From Bacteroidota bacterium (GTDB taxonomy: Bacteria > Bacteroidota > Bacteroidia > Chitinophagales > Saprospiraceae): a stretch of DNA of 59,768 bases. This document shows, piece after piece, positions 50,009 to 58,487 of this stretch. Below the pieces are notes generated by a model. That model did no database searches. It was not told the DNA's origin and saw only the letters and a list, made by a program, of their open reading frames with translations. The stretch is taken from positions 1 through 59,768 of the forward strand of contig JAKQLF010000083.1 of the NCBI GenBank assembly GCA_029567325.1. Direction: 5' to 3'. A program made the position numbers and the translations under genes. Each line of letters starts with the position of its first letter. Within the stretch, counting starts at the first letter, position 1.

Positions 50009-51280
50009 TTAATGACTTACTAAAAGTTTCATGACCTTTAAAGGACTTATTTGTGGGTCAGTTGGTTTTAAGTAATATAAACCTGATCCTAGGTGGTTAG
50101 TTGGCAAAACAAGTTCATCACCTTTTACTTCAATACTTTGAATCAGACTTCCCGAAATGTGGTAAATGCCCAATTTTCTGATTCCTTTCAAACCTTTGAA
50201 GTAAACAAAGTCAGTGGCCGGGTTTGGGTAAAAAGTTACATCATTTGATTTTTCAAGAAAACTTGATGTGGTATTACATTGAGCTAAAATACTTACTTTG
50301 TCATTGCAGCCTACTGCATTATTTGAAATGTTGTACCTGCTAATTTCCAATTTTAAAAAATCGCAAATACTTTTCATGCTGCACATGGATAAGGTCACAT
50401 TATCAATAATTGAAATAGAATCAAGCAGGCTGGCGTCTACATTTGCTAAGCCCTCTATTGATTTAAGTTTGGCATTTTTAGCAATCGTCATTTCTAATTC
50501 AATGGTGTTTAGATTTGTTAAAATGTCCAGATTTTCTAATGCTGGGTTATTTACTAAACTAAAATAAAAAGTCCGTTTTAGATTCCTTAAACCGTTCAAA
50601 TTATTCAGTACAAGATTATTTCTAATATCCAGATTGTAAACAAAGTCGAAATTTTCAAAATTTGCTAGTTCTACAAGTTTTGGGTTTGAGTTAATAGTGA
50701 AATGATCACCAAACGTAAGTCGTGGATTTACACCATTGAATGAAACCAAATTTTCATTTTGGGTAATGGCAAAGGTGCTGACACGTCCCAATTTATCGAG
50801 ACCTTGTAGACTTGTCAATTTATTACATTGTAAAATTGCAAATTGCCTGACATACTCAGCTTGAATTCCCTCTAAGGATTCAAGACCGTTCATTTGACCA
50901 ATTACAAGGGAATTTGTTGCCGTCTTTAAGCTATCTAAACCTTTTAGATTGGTTAGCAATGGTGAGCCAGAAATGGAAAAATCTTGTACAGATTTAAGGT
51001 TTTTTAACCCCGCTAAACTTACCAGCTGAAGATTTTCAAAAATGCTCAATGTTGCATCAATGGTGTCAATTTGTCTCAAACTGTCTAAGTTGGTGACATT
51101 AGTACCATCAATGAAAAGACTAGCATTTAGGCGATGACAATTTGGGTAAGTTTGTGGAAAATTATTGACCTGATTTTGATTGGTGATGGTTATATCACCA
51201 GTCGGGCATTGGGCAAAACAAATGGTAGTGGTTGCCGAGACCAACAAAAAAATGAATAGTCTAATTTTTAGATTTTGCAT
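50009..51280 (-). CDS. T9SS cargo protein with leucine-rich receptor-like repeats
   Basis: 423 aa. Signal peptide MQNLKIRLFIFLLVSATTTI plus CFAQ, then repeated units such as NLDSLRQIDTIDATLSIFEN, LAGLKNLKSVQDFSISGSPL and LNGLRNLKRTFYFSLVNNPA (about 40-320), a beta-helical repeat array like receptor L domains or leucine-rich repeats. The last 75 residues (VTFYPNPATDFVYFKGL...LVLPTNHLGSGLYYLK...VMKLLVSH) are a type A T9SS sorting domain, so the protein is exported and likely surface-displayed. Function unknown, adhesion possible. Confidence 0.85.
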   Translation of the reverse strand: MQNLKIRLFIFLLVSATTTICFAQCPTGDITITNQNQVNNFPQTYPNCHRLNASLFIDGTNVTNLDSLRQIDTIDATLSIFENLQLVSLAGLKNLKSVQDFSISGSPLLTNLKGLDSLKTATNSLVIGQMNGLESLEGIQAEYVRQFAILQCNKLTSLQGLDKLGRVSTFAITQNENLVSFNGVNPRLTFGDHFTINSNPKLVELANFENFDFVYNLDIRNNLVLNNLNGLRNLKRTFYFSLVNNPALENLDILTNLNTIELEMTIAKNAKLKSIEGLANVDASLLDSISIIDNVTLSMCSMKSICDFLKLEISRYNISNNAVGCNDKVSILAQCNTTSSFLEKSNDVTFYPNPATDFVYFKGLKGIRKLGIYHISGSLIQSIEVKGDELVLPTNHLGSGLYYLKPTDPQISPLKVMKLLVSH

Positions 51281-51570
51281 GGTGTGGATATTTTAGAGGT
51301 TACAAATCTTTTGACAAATTAAATCATTCTTATAAGAAGTGCTGATTTATTTTTTAAAAATTCAACATTAAATAGCAATATGCTCACATTTTAGGAATAT
51401 TCCAAGATGAGTGACTTGCTATTGCATTAGATAAATACTGAAAGTGGTTTATAATTAAGCGAAGGGATGAATGCAATTGAACAAAGGTGTGTATTGGAAA
51501 ATAAATAAAACTATATTTTATGTGTTTCAAAATGAGCTAAAGTTAACTTTGTGTCTGCTAAAACTTATAC

Positions 51571-52110
51571 ATGAAAATTTATACGGGTAATGGTGATCAA
51601 GGAAATTCCAATCTATTCAGTGGGAGGTCTTTACCAAAGAATCATCACATTTTTGAAGCCATGGGTAATGTGGATGAATTGAACAGTTTTGTTGGTCAGC
51701 TCATTGTAAAAATAAACGATCAAACGGTTTTTAATTTTTTGAAGCATTTGCAACACCTGCTTTTTTTTGTGGGAAGTAAAATTGCAGTGGATGGAATGGA
51801 CATCGACCTTGGCACATTTTCTGAGAAAACCTGCACTTTAGTTGAAACTGAAATTGATCGAATGACGGAAGAACTATCACCCCTCACCAAGTTTATATTA
51901 CCAGGGGGAAGTGAAACCGTTGCAGCTGCACACATTTGTAGAACAGTTTGCCGCAGAGCCGAACGCTCATTGGTTGGAATTGAAGGAATTGGAGCATTTG
52001 AGTTGGTTTTCTTCAATCGGTTATCTGATTATTTTTTCGTATTGGGAAGGTATTTATTACATAAAGAAGGACTCACTGAAATTTATTGGGATAAAAACGC
52101 CATTCAATGA
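51571..52110 (+). CDS. Cob(I)alamin adenosyltransferase, PduO type
   Basis: 179 aa. It transfers the adenosyl group of ATP to cobalamin. The ATP-binding N-terminus reads MKIYTGNGDQGNSNLFSGR where most members have YTRxGDxGxTxLF, and ALGxVDELNS-type block is AMGNVDELNSFVGQ; the helix FILPGGSETVAAAHICRTVCRRAERSLV is diagnostic. Its stop overlaps the truA start by 4 bp. A TAACTTTG box at 51544-51551 is a likely -7 element about 20 nt before the ATG. Confidence 0.9.
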   Translation: MKIYTGNGDQGNSNLFSGRSLPKNHHIFEAMGNVDELNSFVGQLIVKINDQTVFNFLKHLQHLLFFVGSKIAVDGMDIDLGTFSEKTCTLVETEIDRMTEELSPLTKFILPGGSETVAAAHICRTVCRRAERSLVGIEGIGAFELVFFNRLSDYFFVLGRYLLHKEGLTEIYWDKNAIQ

Positions 52111-52862
52111 GGTATTTTGCGGAAATCTCCTACGATGGGACGCTTTATAGCGGTTGGCAATATCAGAAAAATTCAGCTACTACCATTCAGCAAACGATTG
52201 AGGATGGATTAGAGAGATTATTGAAGACCAGGACTCAAATTCTGGGATGTGGTCGCACCGATGCGGGCGTACATGCTAAAGGATATTACTACCACTTTGA
52301 TACACAGGATCTTATTGATCATGATTGGCTTTGTGAAAAAATCAATCACGTTTTGCCAAAAGACATTGCCACACACCGCATTTTTCCAGTACATGAAAAT
52401 GCGCATACTCGTTTTGATGCTACAGAGCGATCTTATATATATAGATTGAGGATAGAACCAGATCCATTTGACGTGAAATATTCTTGGTTCTATAGATTTC
52501 CTCCCATTGATTTAGAAGTGATGAATGAAGCGGTCGGTGTATTACTCAATTACGAAGATTTTTTCCCTTTTTGTAAAATGGGTAGCGATGTCAAAACCTA
52601 TAAGTGTAAGGTTATAAAAGCAATCTGGACCTATAATGAAGAAGATAGGTGTTATGAGTTTAGGATAACGTCCAATCGTTTTCTGAGAGGAATGATAAGA
52701 TTGATCGTGGGAATGGCCATGTATGTGCAAAAAGGAAAGCTTTCAGTTCAAGAAGTCATTGATTCTATGGAAAGTCAAAATAGATTGAGGATGGAATACA
52801 GTGTGCCTGCTCAAGGTTTGTGTTTATATGACATTAAATATCCTTATGTGAGTCAGCGATGA
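52107..52862 (+). CDS. truA: tRNA pseudouridine(38-40) synthase TruA
   Basis: 251 aa. Catalytic Asp52 lies in GCGRTDAGVHAKG; MRYFAEISYDGTLYSGWQYQ, VNxxLP-type block KINHVLPKDIATHRIFPVHEN, HTRFDATERSYIYRL and FRITSNRFLRGMIRLIVGM complete the family pattern. It modifies U38-U40 in tRNA anticodon arms. The start codon overlaps the adenosyltransferase stop (ATGA), indicating translational coupling. Confidence 0.95.
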   Translation: MRYFAEISYDGTLYSGWQYQKNSATTIQQTIEDGLERLLKTRTQILGCGRTDAGVHAKGYYYHFDTQDLIDHDWLCEKINHVLPKDIATHRIFPVHENAHTRFDATERSYIYRLRIEPDPFDVKYSWFYRFPPIDLEVMNEAVGVLLNYEDFFPFCKMGSDVKTYKCKVIKAIWTYNEEDRCYEFRITSNRFLRGMIRLIVGMAMYVQKGKLSVQEVIDSMESQNRLRMEYSVPAQGLCLYDIKYPYVSQR

Positions 52863-53001
52863 TTTAAAGCAGCATAAACTTCATTCGTTTTTTGATCTTG
52901 AAAAGTTGAATACTAAAATAATTTGATATTTTCATTCCTTGAATGACTTAGAATTATAATTATATTGAGTCGCCAGTCAACAAAGCCATAAATCAAAACA
53001 C

Positions 53002-53910
53002 ATGAAGCACCTTAATTTATCTAAATATTTTTTATTTTTCGTTGCTACAATCTTTTTTTCTTGCAAGGCAGATAAGGTTGTTTATGATGTAGTTGCAGAA
53101 GTCTGGGACACCATTTTCAATGGCAAAAATTTAGATGGTTGGACAATCAAAATTGCCAATGAACCTCTGGGTGAAAATTACAAAAATACCTTTACCGTTG
53201 ATAGTCAAATGTTGCGGATTTCTTATGATGAATACAGTAAATGGGATGATAAATTTGGGCATATCTTTTTTGAAAAGCCAATGTCATATTATAAGTTGAA
53301 ATTTGATCATCGTTTTTTGGGTGAACATTTGCCTGATGCTCCAATTTGGGCTGACAAAAATAGTGGAATAATGGTCCACAGTCAATCACCTCAAAGTATG
53401 TCGTTTGGTCAGCAATTTCCGATTTCACTCGAAATGCAATTATTGGTCGGTAATGATACTTTAAAAAATACAACAGGTAATGTTTGTACTCCGGGCACGA
53501 TTTTGCATATGGGAGATACCCTGAGAATGGATCATTGCATCAATTCATCGTCCATAACTTATCCGCTTGGAGAATGGATTCATGGCGAAATAGAAGTTTA
53601 TGGTGATTCATTAGTGAGACACATCATCAATGGAGAAACAGTATTAGAATTTACAAAACCAAAGGTAGGCGGAGGTTTCCTAAATCCCAATGATCCTTGG
53701 TCATTGGCCTTTATAACTGATTCAACAACTTGGATTCAAAAGAATGATACACCATTGAAAACAGGATATATTGCATTGCAAGCAGAAAGTCAAGCCCTTG
53801 ATTTTAAGAATATTTATTTATTGAATCTGGAGGGATGTATGGATAGTAGGGCGAAAAACTATAAGTCTTATTATATCAAACATGATGCGGGGAGTTGTGT
53901 GTATAAGTAA
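53002..53910 (+). CDS. DUF1080 (3-keto-disaccharide hydrolase-like) lipoprotein
   Basis: 302 aa. Lipoprotein signal (LNLSKYFLFFVATIFFSCKA, Cys near 21), then a jelly-roll domain opening with WDTIFNGKNLDGWTIKIAN, the DUF1080 hallmark, with SGIMVHSQSPQSM, SLEMQLLVGN and GYIALQAESQALDFKNIYL near the end. Members are carbohydrate-active; some hydrolyse 3-keto-glycosides. The extra C-terminal piece CMDSRAKNYKSYYIKHDAGSC resembles the small Cys-bounded tail of some Bacteroidota secreted proteins. Substrate unknown. Confidence 0.87.
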   Translation: MKHLNLSKYFLFFVATIFFSCKADKVVYDVVAEVWDTIFNGKNLDGWTIKIANEPLGENYKNTFTVDSQMLRISYDEYSKWDDKFGHIFFEKPMSYYKLKFDHRFLGEHLPDAPIWADKNSGIMVHSQSPQSMSFGQQFPISLEMQLLVGNDTLKNTTGNVCTPGTILHMGDTLRMDHCINSSSITYPLGEWIHGEIEVYGDSLVRHIINGETVLEFTKPKVGGGFLNPNDPWSLAFITDSTTWIQKNDTPLKTGYIALQAESQALDFKNIYLLNLEGCMDSRAKNYKSYYIKHDAGSCVYK

Positions 53911-54030
53911 GTAATTGTTGCTCATATTTATCATTCAAGATTTGGTTTATAGAATTTAAATCGTTGAAATAAAAAGGGATATATTGGAGTATATGCAGAG
54001 CAAATATGAGAATAAAATCGAAGTTGTATT

Positions 54031-54594
54031 ATGGCGAAATTTCAAAACAAGTACCGAGGCGAAACCGTAAGGGCCCAATGGTGGAATTATGCTAATAATG
54101 GGGCATATTTTATAACCATTTGTACAGTAGATCGGGAATGTTTTTTTGGTGAAATTATAAAAAATGAAATGCACCTGTCACCAATTGGTGAAATTATTTA
54201 TGAGGAATGGAATTTTTCTTTTGATTTACGGGCCGAATTGTATTGTGATACGTTTGTTATAATGCCCAACCATTTACACGCTATTTTGCGGATTAATAAC
54301 GGAATTGTAGTAGGTACGCACGGCCGTGCGTACCTACAGCCAACGCCCAAACCACCGTCACAACCTTTCAATTCAGGTGTTGCCTATCGCCCCCCAAAAT
54401 CAATTTCATCATTTATCGCAGGTTTTAAATCGGTAGCCACAAAACGGGCAAATGAATACCGTAATACCCCAAAACAACCTGTTTGGCAATCCCGTTTTCA
54501 CGACCACATCATTCGTAATTACACTGAATATCAGCAAATTTATTCATATATAGAATCCAATATTGAAAATTGGGAAAAGGACAAATTTAAATAA
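54031..54594 (+). CDS. REP-associated tyrosine transposase (RAYT, IS200-like Y1 HUH family)
   Basis: 187 aa. HUH endonuclease: the paired histidines in MPNHLHAIL (about residues 78-85) follow the strand GAYFITICTVDRECFFGEI; the C-terminal FHDHIIRNYTEYQQIYSYIE carries the candidate nucleophile tyrosines, and PVWQSRFHDHI is the typical RAYT block. These proteins process REP palindromes rather than mobilising themselves. Codons 94-102 (VGTHGRAYL) lie exactly in a 28-bp perfect palindrome. No terminal hairpins or target duplications were seen around the gene, so I do not call a full insertion sequence. Confidence 0.88.
   Translation: MAKFQNKYRGETVRAQWWNYANNGAYFITICTVDRECFFGEIIKNEMHLSPIGEIIYEEWNFSFDLRAELYCDTFVIMPNHLHAILRINNGIVVGTHGRAYLQPTPKPPSQPFNSGVAYRPPKSISSFIAGFKSVATKRANEYRNTPKQPVWQSRFHDHIIRNYTEYQQIYSYIESNIENWEKDKFK
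54310..54337. repeat. 28-bp perfect palindrome inside the transposase gene
   Basis: The half-site GTAGGTACGCACGG (54310-54323) is followed at once by its exact reverse complement (54324-54337). It begins in frame at codon 94 and is far more GC-rich than its surroundings, resembling an inserted REP-type element kept in frame. Confidence 0.85.
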
Positions 54595-54709
54595 GTCCCA
54601 AAATGCACCTTCAAACAAAATCATCAAACAATACAGGTTGTTTTATAATAAGGAAATTGAGTATTTGAAAAAAGTATACTAAATAAACTTAATATTTCAT
54701 CAAAATAAA

Positions 54710-54757
54710 GAAGGTTTGAAAAAGAGCCTTAAATTATAAAACCCCTTTCAAACCTTC
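54710..54757 (-). terminator. Stem-loop downstream of gdh
   Basis: GAAGGTTTGAAA (54710-54721) and TTTCAAACCTTC (54746-54757) form a perfect 12-bp inverted repeat with a 24-nt loop that can pair further. It begins 33 bp after the gdh stop on the minus strand and is followed there by TTTATTTTG, so it probably ends the ccm-gdh transcript. Confidence 0.55.
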
Positions 54758-54789
54758 ATATTTTAAAATCCAATAACTATAAAAATCGA

Positions 54790-56211
54790 CTATGGGAATA
54801 CACCCATCGTCATATAATCATTGGCAACTTTATTGATAGCAACAATAAACGCTGCAGATCTGAGACTTCCAACCTCTGGATGCGCAAAGTAATAATCAGC
54901 TATTGAATAATAGGACATGATCATCGTTTCTTCAAGTCCAGATCTCACTAGATCTATCTCATCTCCACCTCTTGACAAGATCAATTTTTGATCATTATCT
55001 ATCGACCTGCTGGTCAGTTTCTCAACTGTATCCAAAATATTCATAAAGGCATTTTGGTTGAATCGCTTGTCCATCCTTCCAAATCTTACGTGAGAAATAT
55101 TTTTCAACCATTCGAAATAAGAAACAGTAACACCGCCTGCATTCAACCACATATCTGGAAGAATGATGGCACCATTTTTCAACAAAATAGTTTCAGCATC
55201 TGATGTAATAGGACCGTTTGCAGCTTCAGCAATAATTTTTGCCTTCACTCCTTCTGCATTTTCAGCAGTAATTTGGGACTCCAATGCCGCTGGCACCAAG
55301 ATATCACACTCAATTTTGACCCAATCTTTCTGGTTTTCGAGCGCTGTAGTTCCTTCAAATCCCAAAATAGAACCGGTACTTTTTCTGTAAGCGACTAATT
55401 TTTCTACATCGATGTTGTCATTGCTCACAATGGTTCCCTCCATTTCTGCAATACCAATGATTTTGACACCGCCTTCTTTTTGTGAAATCATACCTGTGTA
55501 AGAACCGACATTACCAAGTCCTTGGATGACCATTGTCTTTCCTTGGGTACCAAGTGGCAATCCAACTTTCGTCATGAATCGTTGATCGTTACATGCTTCT
55601 CTCAAGCCGTAATAAACTCCTCTACCAGTAGCTTCTGTTCTACCCCTGATACCATATTGGTTGACTGGTTTTCCAGTCACGCAGGCAGCTGCGTCCATTA
55701 CTTCGCCAGATTTGAATGTCTGATAAGTATCCAAAATCCAAGCCATTTCTCTTTCTCCAGTTCCGTAATCTGGTGCTGGAACATCAATGTGTGGTCCGAT
55801 GAAATTCTTACGCATCAATTCAACCGCATACCTTCTGGTGATGCGCTCAAGTTGTTCAGAATTGTAATTCCTTACACTGATTTTCACGCCACCTTTGGCC
55901 CCACCAAAAGGTACATCTACCAATGCACATTTGTAAGTCATCAAAGCGGCCAAAGCCATAACTTCTTCTTGATTGACTAAATGTGAATACCTGATACCCC
56001 CTTTTGTCGGCAGTCTGTGATGGCTGTGTTGCACACGAAATGCTTCAATTACTTCATAGGTGTCTCCGATTTTTACCGGAAAATTCATCTGATAAATCGA
56101 ATTACAGACTTTGATTTGAGCCAGAAGTCCACTGGCGTGTTGTGTGTGCATAGCTGCATTGTCAAAGTTGCGCTGCACACTTTCAAAAAAACTAGCTTGT
56201 TTTGTGCTCAT
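54790..56211 (-). CDS. gdh: Glutamate dehydrogenase (Glu/Leu/Phe/Val family)
   Basis: 473 aa from ATG 56211; the frame continues six codons further to 56229, without benefit. ELFV dehydrogenase: HRLPTKGGIRYSHLVNQEEV, the catalytic-lysine block MTYKCALVDVPFGGAKGGVK (near 85-105), PAPDYGTGEREMAWILDTY and the Rossmann motif VIQGLGNVGS. The length and PAPDYGT block fit the hexameric glutamate dehydrogenases of the NAD- or dual-specific group; the cofactor cannot be read with certainty. The start overlaps the CcmD-like gene by 20 bp. Confidence 0.93.
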   Translation of the reverse strand: MSTKQASFFESVQRNFDNAAMHTQHASGLLAQIKVCNSIYQMNFPVKIGDTYEVIEAFRVQHSHHRLPTKGGIRYSHLVNQEEVMALAALMTYKCALVDVPFGGAKGGVKISVRNYNSEQLERITRRYAVELMRKNFIGPHIDVPAPDYGTGEREMAWILDTYQTFKSGEVMDAAACVTGKPVNQYGIRGRTEATGRGVYYGLREACNDQRFMTKVGLPLGTQGKTMVIQGLGNVGSYTGMISQKEGGVKIIGIAEMEGTIVSNDNIDVEKLVAYRKSTGSILGFEGTTALENQKDWVKIECDILVPAALESQITAENAEGVKAKIIAEAANGPITSDAETILLKNGAIILPDMWLNAGGVTVSYFEWLKNISHVRFGRMDKRFNQNAFMNILDTVEKLTSRSIDNDQKLILSRGGDEIDLVRSGLEETMIMSYYSIADYYFAHPEVGSLRSAAFIVAINKVANDYMTMGVFP

Positions 56212-56395
56212 CTTTAATTTGAGTTTCAATTTTGGTTAGCTTTCTGTCTAGTCTGATCAAGTAAATCAAAATTCCTAGAAATATGACCACTATACCAACA
56301 ACCACGGAATAAATCTTGCCAGTACTATGCAAGAAATCCATGGGTGTGGTTTCAGCCAGAAAAAATGCTAAGGTTTTAAAAAATATTGATGTCAT
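56192..56395 (-). CDS. ccmD: CcmD-like small membrane protein
   Basis: 67 aa. One transmembrane helix (IYSVVVGIVVIFLGILIYLI) followed by a charged tail RLDRKLTKIETQIKDE, the pattern of Bacteroidota CcmD, a small component that supports release of heme-loaded CcmE from the CcmABC complex. Its position directly after ccmB and ccmC supports the call; sequence alone would not. A start at an inner ATG (codon 19) would shorten it to about 49 aa. The last 20 bp overlap the gdh start. Confidence 0.8.
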   Translation of the reverse strand: MTSIFFKTLAFFLAETTPMDFLHSTGKIYSVVVGIVVIFLGILIYLIRLDRKLTKIETQIKDEHKTS

Positions 56396-56428
56396 GTGGT
56401 TGGTCGTATTAAACTATAACGTAATAAA

Positions 56429-57508
56429 TTAAAATTGGGTCATGACTTTTTCCTCTGATTTGGTGTATCGATAGCTGAGTGTAGCCATCCAAACTCCTAG
56501 CAGAATCATGCCAATGATAGAAGGATAAAAGAATAATCTCAAGGTATTATCCAGATCTTCGCCACCCAAAGCTGGATTTCCACCATTGCCAGGATGTAGC
56601 GAATCATATAATCTTGGTATTACAAAGATCAAAGGGATCAGCGCCACGAAAGCAAAAATGCTGTACACAGCGGAGAAACGAGCTCTTTTATCAAAATCTG
56701 TGATAGAAGACCTGAGAATAAAATAGGCAGCATATATCAACATGGCTATAGCTGCCATATTGAGTTTTATATCTGTAGTCCACCATGTGCCCCAAGTAAA
56801 CCGTGCCCAAATAGAGCCAGTGGCTAAACCCAATAAGCCATAAAGAATTGCGACAGAATTATAAGACGCCGATAATTTATCGTGTCGGGTGTTTTTGGTG
56901 CGTAAATAAAAGATGGCGTGATAAAGTCCAGCAAGTAAAATGATGACCATCGATAACCATAGAGCAACGTGGAAAAAGGTATTGCGAATAGTTTCGTGCA
57001 GAATATTCCGGTAAGGAAACTTGATTCCTGGAGGTGTTGGCAACAACTGTTCGTATGAAGTATGCCATTTGATCATTTGGTTGGGGTCAATCTCACCAGT
57101 CATGGGCAAAATTGAAATCGCATCTGGCAAGATGCTCGGACCATCCATGGTATTATATAAGACTAAGGTTAGCGGAACGGTCTCTTCTTTTCGACCTGAA
57201 GGAGGCAAAATAAACATTGCAATCAGTCTATCCTCAGCGACATATCTCAAATTTACAGCGGGAATGATGTGATTGTCATCAAGTTTCAACCATGCTTTGA
57301 CATTTTTTCCTGTTACATAATGTGCATTATAACCTTTGATTTTTAATTCCACATAGTCTCCAGGTTTTGCAGACAGAGGTCCATCCAGACTTTCTATACC
57401 TGGTTTCAAAGGAGTGATCATACCTCCTATTAAAACATAAACCATTAAAACAGCACCGGCAATTTTCCAGTACCATCGATGCATCCATTTATCTTTAGAT
57501 AATTCCAT
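56429..57508 (-). CDS. ccmC: Heme exporter CcmC with periplasmic domain insertion
   Basis: 359 aa, against about 220-245 for usual CcmC. The heme-handling core is in the second half: the conserved histidine in NTFFHVALW, the WWxxD-type loop WGTWWTTDIKLN and the histidine in YDSLHPGN, with six helices overall. After the first helix (about 15-33) there is an extra extracytoplasmic segment of roughly 130 residues (SAKPGDYVELKIKGYNAHYV, VPLTLVLYNTMDGPSILPDA) with beta-sandwich character. It presents heme to the apocytochrome chaperone CcmE. Lies 6 bp after ccmB and 33 bp before ccmD. Confidence 0.88.
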   Translation of the reverse strand: MELSKDKWMHRWYWKIAGAVLMVYVLIGGMITPLKPGIESLDGPLSAKPGDYVELKIKGYNAHYVTGKNVKAWLKLDDNHIIPAVNLRYVAEDRLIAMFILPPSGRKEETVPLTLVLYNTMDGPSILPDAISILPMTGEIDPNQMIKWHTSYEQLLPTPPGIKFPYRNILHETIRNTFFHVALWLSMVIILLAGLYHAIFYLRTKNTRHDKLSASYNSVAILYGLLGLATGSIWARFTWGTWWTTDIKLNMAAIAMLIYAAYFILRSSITDFDKRARFSAVYSIFAFVALIPLIFVIPRLYDSLHPGNGGNPALGGEDLDNTLRLFFYPSIIGMILLGVWMATLSYRYTKSEEKVMTQF

Positions 57509-57514
57509 ATTTAT

Positions 57515-58174
57515 TTACGATTTCCACAATTCACCAAATAACAAAACGACAAGTCCCACTAATAAAATATCTATTCCTGCCAGAATCAACAGATCGTTAC
57601 CCACACTGCTATCAACCATCAACCGCATAGAAACAGAACTTATTTTGATCAACAACAACATACATGGTATTGTCAAAGGTAATGCTAGGACAGACATCAA
57701 TAAGACCACTCCAGATTCCTGAGAAGATATGATGGCACTTACAAAACTAAAAATCGTACAAATGCCAAATAAGCCCAAACAAGTACCTTGTATAAATAAT
57801 CCAAAATCTTTTACAGGATTGACCATGAAAAATCCAAATGCCACATATGCTATCAGAAATATGACCAATGTCAGCATGAAATTATAAACGATTTTGGCAA
57901 CAATGACCTCAGTAGGGTGGTATAAAGTATAATAAAACAAGGAAGTTTTTGCAGCATCCGCGCTGAATGATTTGACCAAAGCATTGAGAGAACTGATCAA
58001 AACGACAATCCACAACATCACGTTCCATTGTAATGGCGCAAGTGCATTGAATGACTTATAGACGATGAAAACAACTGTAAGGGTGAACAAAACAATAGCT
58101 GAGATTGTCTGAGCATTCCTGATTTCGACTAGAAAGTCCTTCCTCACTAGTTCTGCTATCCTGGCTAGATACAT
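57515..58174 (-). CDS. ccmB: Heme exporter membrane subunit CcmB
   Basis: 219 aa, six hydrophobic segments. The opening LVRKDFLVEIRNAQTISAIV and the segment FSADAAKTSLFYYTLYHPTEVIVAKIVYN are typical of CcmB, the permease of the CcmAB(C) cytochrome c maturation transporter. The ATPase CcmA is not next to it in the window. First gene of the leftward ccmB-ccmC-ccmD-gdh set; divergent from ftsK. Confidence 0.9.
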   Translation of the reverse strand: MYLARIAELVRKDFLVEIRNAQTISAIVLFTLTVVFIVYKSFNALAPLQWNVMLWIVVLISSLNALVKSFSADAAKTSLFYYTLYHPTEVIVAKIVYNFMLTLVIFLIAYVAFGFFMVNPVKDFGLFIQGTCLGLFGICTIFSFVSAIISSQESGVVLLMSVLALPLTIPCMLLLIKISSVSMRLMVDSSVGNDLLILAGIDILLVGLVVLLFGELWKS

Positions 58175-58397
58175 TTGGTCGGATTGTGGGTGCGAATATA
58201 CTATTTCAATGATGGAAATGACTATGAATTGGGCTTAATAATGATGGAATAGAAGTTTTGTTCATTAAAATCAAATTATTATTTGTACTCAAATGAAAAT
58301 TTTGCACTTAGTTTCTTTATACAGACTCAAATTTTTAAAACTATGATAAACAAGCAACTATGAATTTTAAAAAAACTATTACACGTTAATAAGAAAA

Positions 58398-58425
58398 AAC
58401 ATATTACAAATATTTGTAATATGTT
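58398..58425. promoter_or_regulatory. 28-bp perfect palindrome upstream of ftsK, candidate operator
   Basis: Half-site AACATATTACAAAT (58398-58411) is followed without spacer by its exact reverse complement (58412-58425). It covers the -33 TTG of the ftsK promoter and lies 63 bp before the ATG. Confidence 0.6.
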
Positions 58426-58443
58426 AAAACCCATCTATATTTA
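58414..58443 (+). promoter_or_regulatory. Probable promoter of ftsK
   Basis: TTG at 58414-58416, a 19-nt spacer and TATATTTA at 58436-58443 fit the Bacteroidota consensus with one mismatch (last base of the -7 box). The leader would be about 38 nt. Confidence 0.45.
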
Positions 58444-58487
58444 CAACATCAAACAAACGCAGGATAAAATAAGGAAACATTTACAAC

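Larger units (their letters stand above)
58175..58487. other. Divergent intergenic region, ccmB / ftsK
   Basis: A 313-bp gap. It contains the 28-bp perfect palindrome 58398-58425 and the ftsK promoter 58414-58443. For ccmB only a weak minus-strand TATATTCG-like box near its start was noticed. No ORF is supported. Confidence 0.5.

Noticed and set aside
54031-54594. Complete IS200/IS605 insertion sequence
   Set aside because: No terminal hairpins, target repeats or tnpB; the protein is of the RAYT type, usually single-copy and not self-mobilising.
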